From: Primula veris
Lineage: Eukaryota; Streptophyta; Magnoliopsida; Ericales; Primulaceae
Length of the DNA stretch: 64,000 nt
Assembly (NCBI GenBank): GCA_963682055.1
Contig: OY821742.1
Span: 34,939,060 to 35,003,059 of the forward strand
Direction of reading: 5' to 3'
Numbering within the stretch: position 1 is the stretch's first letter; each line of letters begins with the position of its first letter. A program made the translations under genes and the position numbers. Shown piece by piece: positions 41,657 through 51,170 of the stretch. The notes below the pieces were generated by a model, which saw only the letters and a list, made by a program, of their open reading frames with translations, did not search any database and was not told where the DNA came from.

Positions 41657-43750
41657 CTACTTGCCCAAAGTGGGCAGCTGGCGTTGTTGGGACCGATCCC
41701 CCCCGGTGCTCTTGGGCCTCGACAAGTGGACAACGTTGATCGTTTTTCCTTGTCGGTCATCCGTTCCCTCGATGACTAGTTGCTTGCCTTTGTCCTTAGC
41801 GCCTTTGATGAATTTATTGAGCAATCTTGCGTCTCCCCACGCATTCATCTTCCACCGCAGGTTTCGGCAATGCTCGGTGAGATGGCTGTGATCCTCATGA
41901 TAGGCGCAGAAGAGCTTGGTGTCTCTGGAATCAGGGGGGGAATGGATTGGTTTGGGTCGGGAATACCATCTTTCTCTGCATATATCCTTTAGGATATCTC
42001 CGGCAGACAGATTGAAAGCGTACCTCAACTCGACCGGTTCATAACGCCTCTGTCGTTCCCTTTCTGGCCCACGACCTTGCTGAGGTGGTTTGGGCGGCAT
42101 TGGATAGGCGATTCGGAGCGGCTTGGGCTCGGGCTCTATGGGTCTGTATTCCCTTCGCCGAACCTCGGGGCCCTTGTCCCGTTTGGATTGGGGGACTGGT
42201 TCCCCATGATTGTTCTTGGCTCTCTTGCGGTCCACCTGCGCTTCTCGGACAGTCTCTCTTCTTGGTGGAGCCCGGTTGTGGACTCGCATCTCTTCATTTT
42301 TATCGGTAAGGTGGGTGCAATAAGCCAGAATGTCGTTAGTGGTCGGAAAATTCTTGCCGATGAACTTCCTTCTCGCCCAAAAGCCGCTGGGGATAGAGTT
42401 GATGAAGTTCTGGATGGCTATGTTATTGGCGTATTGCGGGATTTGGTTCGCCACGTCGATGAAGCGTATGCAGTAGTCATGGAGCCTCTCATTGGGCAAC
42501 ATAGCCATTTTTAGAAGGGTTTCAATGTTAACCTTCTTCTTCCTATGAGCGGCGTATCGGGTAGAATATGCACGGAGGAGCTTAGCCCAGCTTCGTATGG
42601 ATCCCCGTGGTAGATTATGATACCACGACGATGTCTCCTGACCCAAACTATTCTTAAAAAATTTGCACATCAGTGCACTGTCGTCACTCCACAACTCCAT
42701 CCTTGTTTTGTAATGTCGGAGGTGATCGATGGGGCAGCTCCTTCCATCATATAGTCTGAATTCGGGGATGACAAACCCCGCAGGATTGCGGTACCGAGTT
42801 ATCTGATCGGTACATGGAGTCTCTTGGCATACGTCCCAAGCATGTTGGAACGCTTCATCCGGTGCCAGGTAGTGAGGGGCGTATCCCCCATAGGGGTGTT
42901 GTGGATAGTAACCGACTATGACCATGTGGTCGGCGTTTCTCCCGTTGTTCGGATTTCTGTCGAGGTCAGGTAGAGGAGGCGCGCCTTGGTGATCGTAGAC
43001 CGTCGGGGTTATCCTCAGGATGGGTTCTCCTTGTCTCGGTATCCTCGTATCATGAGGTCGGCCCATCGCTGCCATCGCTGCTCGGTAAGCAGAATCTTCC
43101 GCTTCACGTCGAGTGTCGGTTTGCGTGTTGGTCGGTTGGATGGGTGGTATCGTGATGCCGGCCGTTGCCATGGCCGACATGCATGCCCCTAGCTGGGCTT
43201 GTAGCAGGGCATTACGTTTTTCTGCGGCCCGTGCCAGTGCGGCCGTAGTTCTATCTTGTCGAACAGGGGTTTGTAGTTCCACCGTGCACGGCGTAATTAT
43301 CCGCGGTGGGAGGGTTGGATATGGGACTACCTGTTCTAGTATGGGGTCGTCGGGCATGCCATACCGGTGGGCTTCGTTCGTTTGAAAACGAACCCGTTGG
43401 GGACTGGAGTTGACCGAGGCTACTGGCTGAGGGGCCTTTGAGCTTGGCCCTGCATTATCGGGATGGCGGTTGTCTAGCAAGAGTGTCCCCACCTGCCTAG
43501 TCACGGATGGAGCTCGTTCCGCCTCCGTGTCCGTAGGGTTTTCGTCGACCAGACCGTCAACCTGAGGGGGATGGTCGGTTTGTTGTTCTGTTTGGACGTT
43601 AGAGACGGCGAGTCGAGATCCAACCTGAAGCGCTTCGTAGCGGTCTCTGATGTTGAGGAGATGCTCTAACACGTCTTTGTGGACTGGGATTTCCTGGTTT
43701 GTCGATGTGCCTACTTCCTCTGGGCGAGTTTCTTCGTTGGTGTTTGCCAT
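41657..43750 (-). CDS. gag: Gag polyprotein of the Tat element (697 aa), intact
   Basis: The start chosen is ATG 43748-43750 (MANTNEETRPEEVG), the first after the primer site; the open frame extends further into the LTR. The N-terminal half is Pro/Thr/Gln rich and has no fold I recognise. The retrotransposon gag domain lies at about 329-489 (SSWYHNLPRGSIRSWAKLLR, LPNERLHDYCIRFIDVANQI, GFWARRKFIGKNFPTT). A basic region follows and a zinc-knuckle-like CAYHEDHSHLTEHC at about 615-628. It ends LGK-stop at 41657. Gag forms the cytoplasmic particle that packages element RNA. It is the only undamaged sense ORF of the element, so it could still contribute to particles formed with pol from other copies. 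Confidence 0.9.
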   Translation of the reverse strand: MANTNEETRPEEVGTSTNQEIPVHKDVLEHLLNIRDRYEALQVGSRLAVSNVQTEQQTDHPPQVDGLVDENPTDTEAERAPSVTRQVGTLLLDNRHPDNAGPSSKAPQPVASVNSSPQRVRFQTNEAHRYGMPDDPILEQVVPYPTLPPRIITPCTVELQTPVRQDRTTAALARAAEKRNALLQAQLGACMSAMATAGITIPPIQPTNTQTDTRREAEDSAYRAAMAAMGRPHDTRIPRQGEPILRITPTVYDHQGAPPLPDLDRNPNNGRNADHMVIVGYYPQHPYGGYAPHYLAPDEAFQHAWDVCQETPCTDQITRYRNPAGFVIPEFRLYDGRSCPIDHLRHYKTRMELWSDDSALMCKFFKNSLGQETSSWYHNLPRGSIRSWAKLLRAYSTRYAAHRKKKVNIETLLKMAMLPNERLHDYCIRFIDVANQIPQYANNIAIQNFINSIPSGFWARRKFIGKNFPTTNDILAYCTHLTDKNEEMRVHNRAPPRRETVREAQVDRKRAKNNHGEPVPQSKRDKGPEVRRREYRPIEPEPKPLRIAYPMPPKPPQQGRGPERERQRRYEPVELRYAFNLSAGDILKDICRERWYSRPKPIHSPPDSRDTKLFCAYHEDHSHLTEHCRNLRWKMNAWGDARLLNKFIKGAKDKGKQLVIEGTDDRQGKTINVVHLSRPKSTGGDRSQQRQLPTLGK

Positions 43751-43810
43751 TTGTTGCTCGTCTGGTAGAACGTTGGTGTTCGATTTCGAAGCTAGTTGGG
43801 AACTAGATGA

Positions 43811-43828
43811 TTCCCGGAGATGGCGCCA
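43811..43828 (-). promoter_or_regulatory. Primer binding site of the Tat element
   Basis: Two bases inside the 5' LTR on the minus strand, the sequence TGGCGCCATCTCCGGGAA begins with TGG, as needed for pairing with a tRNA 3' CCA end. TGGCGCC-type sites are common in Tat elements. The exact tRNA was not determined. Confidence 0.75.
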
Positions 43829-43830
43829 TT

Positions 43831-44384
43831 TGACAAAGCCATAACTTTGGTCGGTAGCATTAGGCTTTTCAACAATAATATATAATGAATTGATAATAAA
43901 CAATGAACACTTCTTGATCTTTATTATTATTCGGCAATTGCCCTTGTTCGGACTACACTTCTATCAAAATGCTTATGCTCGGATCCGCTGTTTGATCCTG
44001 AAGGTGATCTTTCTCTTCTCTTCGGTGCTCGATTTTCTACCTTGCTCGGTTAGACACTTGATGTGATACGTTCTGACTAGTTTTTATCTTTTCTCTCCTT
44101 CTCTCTATATTTTTGAGATGTGTTTTCTGGTCCCTTTCTTAGGGGGGATACTTGGATATTTATAGGCAATTATGTCTCCTAGGATGTTGACAAATGTCTC
44201 CATCTCATGGGATTTTTCAGACATGGGTCCCTTGTTAAGTGGGCTTGAGCTTTTAGTGATATCCACTCTTATTCCCAAAGAAAGGCATGTGATAGCCCAT
44301 TCAAGCATTGGATACTCCTCTATGATGGTTGGGTCGATTTGTACCCGAATAGATATATTCGGGTCCAATTTTTGTGTTATATCA
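43831..44384 (-). repeat. 5' LTR of the Tat element
   Basis: 554 bp, TG...CA, equal in length to the 3' LTR at 27184-27737 with about 16 differences, mostly transitions. The target duplication CTTTA follows at 44385-44389. It should carry the sense promoter, which reads leftwards. Confidence 0.96.
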
Positions 44385-44556
44385 CTTTATTTATTTTTAA
44401 ATACAGTGAAAACAATTTGCAAAAATTTGTCAGAAAATTCCGTATTAGTACAAAAGCAAAAACACAATTTGTCAATATAAAGTAAATGAGTGGATGAAAA
44501 TTACTGGGACTTTGACTTTTTCCATAGCAAAGTTAGTGTAATGATAGTAAGGGTGG

Positions 44557-45049
44557 TGTGATATAAAATACATTATCTCACTTGTAAGCTATTTTTGTAT
44601 TGCATATAACTTTATATGCACCCTCCATACATTAGTTAACCGGTTTTTTAGATTGAATTCTACCTATGAGCTTGTTACATTTTATATCAGGGCCGACACC
44701 ACGATCCAATGCATGTGTCACGTAGTGCGTCAAAAGGGAGACGTCGGGATTGTAGTGTTCGACCGGGGCTAGTCTGTTAGTACAAAACCCGCCCACGGGG
44801 AGAAAAAGGTTTTCGACCGGGACTGCAGTGTTCGACCGGGACTAGAGATCAGCACGAAGTCTGCCTGCGTGGTCACATGTTGCGGAGTGTGGTGAAATGT
44901 AATGATGTTAATAGTGGTGTAATGTAAACTACATTATCTCATATTGGTAGTGTAAGATACATTTGTGTTGTATATAACTTTATAGACACACTCTCTTAGT
45001 TAACCAGTTTTCTAGGATGAGTTCTACATATGAGCTTATTACGGTTACA
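44557..45049. mobile_element. TRIM-like mini LTR element, degenerate
   Basis: Two direct repeats of about 125 bp (44557-44679 and 44918-45043/45049) begin TGTGATAT or TGTAATGT, continue with TACATTATCTCA and GTATATAACTTTATA-like stretches, and end GAGCTTGTTACA or TTACGGTTACA. Just inside the first repeat is TTTATATCAGGGC, a relative of the TGGTATCAGAGC primer site. The internal ~240 bp is GC-richer, with GTGTTCGACCGGG(G/A)CT twice. GTGG occurs on both outer sides. This fits a terminal-repeat retrotransposon in miniature, but drift leaves the borders open. Confidence 0.55.
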
Positions 45050-45051
45050 GT

Positions 45052-45191
45052 GGTGGCCGTCAAAGTATTTTGAGTACAAGGTTATAAATGTAAAACTGCA
45101 TAACACTTTTTGCTATATTAGGAAACCGGACAACTAAACCGGAACACACCAAAATAAAATACCGGACAACTAAATCGGAACGGTGGGAGTA
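45052..45191. mobile_element. Right part of a MITE-like element split by nested insertions
   Basis: It ends ...CGGACAACTAAATCGGAA then CGGTGGGAGTA, the inverted counterpart of TACTCCATCCG at 27079. A doubled motif CCGGACAACTAAA(C/T)CGGAA precedes the end. Assignment to the same element as 27079-27183 is inference. Confidence 0.4.
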
Positions 45192-45572
45192 ACTGATAAT
45201 ACGAGGTTTAACACAAGTACGACACAAAATGAATATTGAAGGTACAGTATTACTAATCTCCTTCCATTTTTAAAAAAATTATTTCCGAAATTTAGGTTAT
45301 CAAGTAAATAAATACGTGCGGATATTCCATGCACACCGTCTCCTCATTCGGTCACTCTCCCAAGTTGTAAGGTATGTCTTAGTTTGCTTTCATGCCAATC
45401 CATGCTTTTACCAATATGGCAATGTAAGACACGTCTTCTTTAAATTTGGAGACTTTTACGTCAAATCATGAGAGGGTCGACCCTCTTGGGTTTGGGTTTC
45501 ATCAATGTCGTTACCTCATTAGGCCGAAAAAAAGCGTCACATTTAGACGGTGATGACATGACATAATTAATC
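45192..45572. other. Intergenic DNA, no gene seen
   Basis: It contains TACCTCATTAGGCCGAAAAAAAGCGTCACAT-like sequence (about 45510-45545, here broken by point changes), a relative of 26957-27010. Confidence 0.5.
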
Positions 45573-46905
45573 TGTCACGTCCCGAAATCCGAAAAACGGA
45601 CATCAATGCGTGACCTTTTGAATAAAAGGAAAAAAAACTTGTTGGCACAAAATTTAACTTTTAAAGGAAAACAACTTGCAAGCTAAAGGAACCATTAAAC
45701 GAATGAAATTTGTCCGTAGGCTATAACCTAAAAAATGGTCTAATTAAAAAGAAAGCAACTGAAAGAAGCCCCGAACCCATGCGATATATCGCTAATGCTC
45801 CTATCCAAATGCATCAACCTAAATTGTACCTGAAAGATAAAACTGTAACGGTGAGTCCCACGCACATACATAAATGGGGCGGGACCACACATGATACCGT
45901 CACTCCATCCAATAAATACAAGAACTCACAAACAACAACTACAATAACAACATATCAAAAGAAATGTAATAGCATCATATAACGAAATAAATTAAGTAAT
46001 TCCAACACACATCTATAACACACATGGACCTCTCACGCCACCTACCACAGTCCGTAAGGTAGGTCATTCCCTATACCCCTCGGCTCGTCTTATGCCCCCG
46101 ATATAGGGAGAGATATAGACCATTGCTAACATATAAATATTTAAAGTGCACACTTGGAGCTCTCACGCCACTCGCCCCAGTCCGTAAGACGAGTCATTCC
46201 CTATACCCCTCGGCTCGTCGTATGTCCCCGGTATAGGGAGAGACATAGACCATTGCCAACATATAAATATTTAAAGTGCACACTTGGACCTCTCACGCCA
46301 CTCGTCCCAATCCGTAAGACGAGTCATTCCCTATACCACTCGACTCGTCTTATGCCCCCGGTATAGGGAGAGACATAGACCATTGCCAATAAATAAAACT
46401 CAAGGCATCGGCAAATAATATTATACTATTCAATTATCACAATTCCCAATAAAATCACATTCTCAAAATACTAGCATTCCCAAATGTCACATTATCGCAA
46501 TTCAACAAAACACATAAGCATATGTACTATAATCACAACTAGCCAAATAAGTCCAACAACATAAAATCTCATTCATCCATTTTAACAAACACCTTGTATG
46601 CATAAACTAGAACTTATCTTTATTCAACATAAATTTACCCAATTTCATCAACAACTATAATAACACGCAACAACTCATAAAAACACACATACTCATCTAT
46701 ATTCTCATTAATTCGAAATTCATATGTCTAAATTCCCAATTCTCAAATTCAAATAAGTGAACCAAAACAGCAACACATAAAACCCAATTAACAATTTAAT
46801 AGAATATAATTGAGATAAAAGAAAAACCCCTAAATTTTATAAAATGCAAGATCTAACCCTAACATACAACCCCGTCAAGTCGCAATGGATAACCCCCGTT
46901 AACTT
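45573..46905 (-). mobile_element. Truncated LTR remnant, inverted relative of the 48486-57538 LTRs
   Basis: It begins TGTCACGTCCCGAAATCC, the complement of the 3' end of the LTR family used by the element at 48486-57538. It then carries, inverted, the same three-fold module (46019-46130, 46150-46260 and 46280-46385) and ends at AACATACAACCCCGTC near 46865 and CGCAATGGATAACCCCCG near 46905. That matches about 470 bp inside the other LTR, so the LTR's first ~470 bp are missing. No second copy or internal region is present. Confidence 0.88.
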
Positions 46906-47284
46906 AGTTCGTAGTGGAGTCGCAATGGATATATTAACTAGTATATAATCTTGAAAATTAAGTGTATGAACTCCATGAATTAAAGGTATGAAGTTGAAAA
47001 TTATGGATATTAATTATGTAAATAAGGATATGAATTCTGTAAATTGTGGTATGAACTTTAGAAATAAGGGTGAACTCTACGAATTATGATATATACTTTT
47101 GAAATAAGTGTATAAAAATATACAAATTAGGGTATAAACTTTTGGATAAGGGTATGAAATATACAAATTATGATATGAACTTTTCGGTATGTTTTTATTA
47201 ATTAAAATTTTTTAGGTATTTTTTTATTAATTTAGTTTCAAAAATAGTAAGTTTTGCTAATTTATCCTTAATAATATAATAATC
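46906..47284. repeat. AT-rich imperfect ~35 bp repeats
   Basis: At 46960-47190 the phrase 'AATTATGGTATGAACTTTNGAAATAAGGGTATGAA' recurs about six times in degraded form. There is no coding sequence. Confidence 0.6.
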
Positions 47285-47965
47285 CTGTGTTTTTTTTTTG
47301 AAAGAGAGGTGTATTATATAAATCAAGCCAAATAAGAGTTAATAAATGAGCACAACTAGTCAGGCAAAACATGTAAAAATGAATAAGTCGCACTTTCTCT
47401 AGCGTAAAGGTCGAGACAATTAGCTATTTTGTTGGACGATCTAGGCACCAAACGAAAGTCCATCTACCATCACCTCGAAGGTTAATCATATCCTCAATCA
47501 TAACCATGATTTCCGAAATAACCATAGAGGGGTAATTTGAAACAGAGCTTATTAGATCCTTATTATCGGACTGGAACATACTGAGACCAAACTCTTTCTT
47601 TTGCTCTTTGACACGGTGAACGAAGTGTCAACGACTCAACAGAACTATAGCCAAAAAAGCCGCACTTCCAATATAAACCGTCTCACCCAAATTGTCACGT
47701 ACCATGATTCCTCCTCCTACTTTAGTGTTCATCAAATTTTGAGACGCATATATATTAATGTTTAGCATCCATGGGGTGGTTTGGTCCATTGGGCAGATGT
47801 GTTGTGTTTTCACCCACTAAATTACCACTTACATTACGATAGGCTTCACTCAAGTAGTCCCGATGTATGCGTAGTGTCTATTGAAGGATGAGCTCTGTCT
47901 TCAATTTTTCATTTTTAAAAACTGTCCCGTTTCTGTCTTTCCACACATGGAAACAATAAACAAAT
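47285..47965 (-). pseudogene. 5'-truncated LINE remnant: RNase H-like (RVT_3) region and poly(A)
   Basis: Minus-strand reading gives WMLNINIYASQNLMNTKVGG, GGIMVRDNLGETVYIG, then in a shifted frame SDNKDLISSVSNYPSMVISE and RGDGRWTFVWC. This is the pattern of the C-terminal RNase H domain of plant L1-type LINEs and related zf-RVT proteins. Several stops and frame changes interrupt it. The T11 run at 47290-47300 corresponds to a poly(A) tail at the 3' end, typical for a LINE. Active-site residues are partly lost. It is not functional. Confidence 0.75.
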
Positions 47966-48485
47966 GTTCATTACTATTTCCATGCTGAGTATTCATATCG
48001 AAATCCCGTGCCTTGCACGTGTCTCTTTTTACTAGTAATGTTAAATACATGATGAGCTGGTCACTCTTGAGATATAAGCCCATTTTTGCAAATATAAAAT
48101 CAAACTTGGGATTTGACCCTTGTGACGAAATAATTTTGTTGACAATTACATATTTTACGATTGGTCACATGACATTTTGGGAAGACCGTGTGATTAGAAT
48201 ATCATGGCACCTTTGCCTGGCCATTGTGAATCAAATCAACTTAGTCAGTTTAGAGAGACGGATAACATATACGGATGAAATAGAGAACTTCATATCCCAT
48301 TATTTTAATTAAAGTTTAAACTTAACCCTTAATTTCAATGTCTCACTCATGGTTGAAAAAGCAAATGAAAAAAAAGAGTTAAACAAAAACTAACTATTCA
48401 TAAGTAAATAGTGTTCATTATTGACAAATTATCATCATCTATTTGCAAGTATGTAAAGATTCTCTACAATCTACAAATCATGTTA
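47966..48485. other. Intergenic DNA, no gene seen
   Basis: One 99-codon plus-strand ORF (48013-48312) has no recognisable domain and no nearby promoter signal, and I do not call it. The last five bases, TGTTA, are the target duplication of the next element. Confidence 0.5.
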
Positions 48486-50365
48486 TGTAACATCCCGAAT
48501 TTTTATAAGTAATTTTATTTATGATTTAATTTATCCAAAAACGTTTTATTTAAATTTTACCAAAAACCGGTCACTCGACTAATTTTTAGCCAAAAACCGA
48601 AACTCTTCCGAAAAACTTTATTTTAAAAACCTGTTACTAATTTTACTAATAAAAAGGACCCAATAGATTTGTTTCTAAAGATTTGTTATTTTTGAGTAGT
48701 AAAACAATAATTTTGATTAAAAGTTAGCTTTTAGAACTTTGGGGACCAAATAGTTCGCTTCCACAAACTTTGTAAAAACAGTTTTTTCTAAACCTAAAAT
48801 CAGCCCACTTTTCAATGCTTTAAAACCTAAAAAATCAGCCAAGAGAGAAAAGAGAGAAAAGGAGAGAAAAAGAGAGAAAAGAGAAGAAGAGGAAGCCACC
48901 ATTAGCGGGTTCATACCGGAAGCATCTCCACTACGCTCTAAGATAACGGGGGTTATCCATAGCGACTAGACGAGGATGTATGTTAGGATTAGGTTTTACG
49001 TTCATTATAAATTGGGGGTTTTTGCCTTTTATATTATTTATGTTCTTAAATTGATAATTGGGGTTTAGTTGTTGTATTTTTAATTCCATTAATTGAATTG
49101 TAGAATTTGAGACTTGAGACTAATTAATTTCGAATTAATGAGATTATGGATGGGTTTGAATGTTTTAAGCGTTGATTATGAGTTATTATGGTTTTTGATA
49201 GAATTGGGTAAATTATTGTTGAATATAGATGGATTGTAGTTTATGCATACAAGGTGTTTGTTAAAATGCCTGAATGGGTTTTTATGTTGTTGAAGTGATT
49301 GGCTAGTTGTGAACCTAGCATCTATGATTATGGTTTATGTTGTATTACGTTAAGTGACGTATGAGTTATGTTAGTTGAATAGTATAATATTATTGGCCGA
49401 GGCCTTAATATTTATACGTATGAGATGGTGTTATTTGAATGATTTTATATTATTGGCCGAGGCCTTGTGATTTAGCTGTAGTGGCAATGGTCTCTGTCTC
49501 TCCCTAATTCCGGGGACAGAAGACGGCCGAGGGGATAGGGAATGACTAGTCTTACGGACCGGGGCGAGTGGCGTTATAGGTCCCAGTGTGCACTATATTT
49601 ACTTTTATGTTAGCAATGGTCTATGTCTCTCCCTAATTCCGGGGGCATAAGACGGCCGAAGGGATAGGGAATGACTCGTCTTACGGACTGGGACGAGTGG
49701 CGTGAGAGGTCCAAGTGCGCACTATAAATCTACTTTTATGTTGCAATGGTCTATGTCTCTCCCTAATTCCGGGGACATAAGACGGCCGAAGGGATAGGGA
49801 ATGACCTACCTTACGGACTGGGGTAGGTGGCGTGAGAGGTCCATGTATGCTATAGTTGTGTGTTGATGTTATTTAATTCATTTAATTTATCGTAGTTGTA
49901 GAATGTCATTATATTTCTCTTTATACGTCGATTATCGTAGTTGTAGAATTTGTGAGCTCTTGCATTTATGGGATGGAGTGACGGTATTTGTGGTGCCGTT
50001 CCGTCTAGTTATGTGCGTGGGACTCACCGTTACAATTTTGTATTTCAGGTACAACTTAGGTTGAGGCGTATGGTTAAGAGCTTTAGCAAGGCATCACATG
50101 GGTTCGGGCTTTTGCTTTCTTTTTACTTAGATTGTTTTTGAGGTTGTAGCCTACGGGCAAATTCATTCGTTCGTTATTTTTAGCTTTTATAAATCCTGAC
50201 TTGTAGCCGCGTTTGACAAATTTTTTATTTATCCGTTAATTGTTCCTTTAGCTCGTAAGTGTTTTCTTTTAAAATTTTTAATTTCGTACCAACAGGTTCT
50301 ACTTTCTTTTGTTTTAAAAAAAGTCATGCCTCGATATCCGTGTTTATGGAATTTGGGGCGTGACA
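48486..50365 (+). repeat. 5' LTR (1880 bp)
   Basis: It begins TGTAACATCCCGAATTTTTA and ends TTTGGGGCGTGACA. It contains a purine-rich GAGAGAAAAGAGAGAAAAGG tract (about 48840-48895), the three-fold structured module (49484-49850) and further inverted motifs (GACGGTATTTGTGGTGCCGT at about 49990). The chance ORF at 48717-48914 comes from the GA-rich tract and is not a gene. Confidence 0.96.
49484..49850 (+). repeat. Three ~129 bp modules with covarying hairpin in the 5' LTR
   Basis: Units start GCAATGGTCT at 49484, 49613 and 49743. Each has TCCCTA...TAGGGA as an outer stem, then a 6 bp stem with an 11-nt loop (TTACGGACYGG): CTAGTC/GGCGAG in unit 1 (CTCGTC in the other LTR), CTCGTC/GACGAG in unit 2, CCTACC/GGTAGG in unit 3. 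Units 2 and 3 differ at four positions on each arm and all changes are compensatory. The spacing is constant: the second arm starts 17 bases after the first in all three units. Confidence 0.9.
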
Positions 50366-50368
50366 AGT

Positions 50369-50380
50369 TGGTATCAGAGC
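50369..50380 (+). promoter_or_regulatory. Primer binding site, initiator Met tRNA type
   Basis: TGGTATCAGAGC lies three bases after the 5' LTR. This is the standard plant LTR-element site complementary to the 3' end of initiator tRNA-Met, and it fixes the element's orientation. Confidence 0.92.
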
Positions 50381-50494
50381 TAACTAAGTTCTTGTATACT
50401 TTGGGACGACGGGAAGATGGGTAACCATTGGACCAAGATCCATCGTATCATTTTTACAAAACTTTTTCCAAAAACTTAAACTTTTTCTAAAAAC

Positions 50495-50510
50495 GGGGGG
50501 GGGGGGGGGG
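50495..50510 (+). repeat. G16 homopolymer
   Basis: Sixteen G in a row in the internal region, preceded by TTTTTCTAAAAAC. A second G16 run sits in the Tat element at 32674-32689. Confidence 0.9.
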
Positions 50511-51027
50511 TTGCATTTAGCTTAAGACATGTAGCTATAATTTTGTAGTTTTTGATGAAAGGAAAGTCCACATGTGAGGCAAGTTGGGGACAATGAGGAC
50601 GCTTGTTGATCCCAGCTCGCCAAACTAGTGGGTAGATCTCTCGTCGGTATGTGTGAAGAAATACCTTAGCGATGTGGAATTCTAGAGTATGCGAGGACGC
50701 TCGGGTGCTTTAGGATAACGTATCGTGATGGGTTATCCCTCACATTTTTGTGTTGATTGTATGCGTGTGTAGATTTATATGATGTGTATGAGGTATAAGT
50801 TTGCATACGTGTGTAGTAGCGTACTATTAGAGTGTGAAAATTATGTTGTTGATGATTTTACGTAGTGCGTTTTCATATTATTAACTTGTGTGTTAATGAG
50901 CATTTTATGCGAATGGATGTTGATTGTAATAATATTGTGGACTAAAATGATGTAGTTGCGTGCTATGTTCCTTGTAAGGGATTTACAAGTATTGAGTAAT
51001 TTTACGCTTTTGTATCGATAAGTTTCT

Positions 51028-51170
51028 GCAGAAAAACGATCGGTCGAATTTTTCAGACCCTACTGGACCAAAAAACGATCGGTCATTTCTTAAAACGATC
51101 GGTCAAATTTTTCAGACCCTACTGGACCAAAAAACGACCGGTCGTTTTGTCAAAAACGATTGGTCGTTTT
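51028..51170 (+). repeat. ~66 bp repeat with ACGATCGGTC motifs
   Basis: AAACGATCGGTC(G/A)AATTTTTCAGACCCTACTGGACC-type units occur twice in tandem, with five copies of the near-palindrome ACGA(T/C)CGGTCG in total. The last ones vary (ACGACCGGTCG, ACGATTGGTCG). Function unknown. Confidence 0.75.

Larger units (their letters stand above)
27184..44384 (-). mobile_element. Complete 17.2 kb Ty3/gypsy Tat-lineage retrotransposon with antisense gene cluster
   Basis: Both ends are LTRs of 554 bp (TG...CA) flanked by the perfect 5 bp target duplication CTTTA (27179-27183 and 44385-44389). Gag and pol read on the minus strand in the order gag, protease, RT, RNase H, second (archaeal-type) RNase H, integrase. 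The double RNase H, the VLVDQG(A/S)S-type protease and the TGGCGCC-type primer site are hallmarks of the Tat lineage. The ~9.9 kb between integrase and the 3' LTR holds plus-strand genes and a 73 bp tandem array, as described for Retand-like Tat elements. About 16 differences between the LTRs counted by eye (about 3 percent) suggest an insertion age of the order of one to two million years at usual plant rates. Confidence 0.97.

Noticed and set aside
38051..43844. Plus-strand ORFs opposite gag-pol (up to 153 codons)
   Set aside because: Mirror frames of the GC-rich gag-pol region without domains.
48013..48312. 99-codon ORF as a host gene
   Set aside because: No domain and no promoter; it begins close to the end of a LINE remnant in repeat-rich DNA.
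48717..48914. Minus-strand 65-codon ORF, repeated at 55889-56086
   Set aside because: Both copies lie in the two LTRs and arise from the GA-rich tract, so the conservation is that of the LTR.
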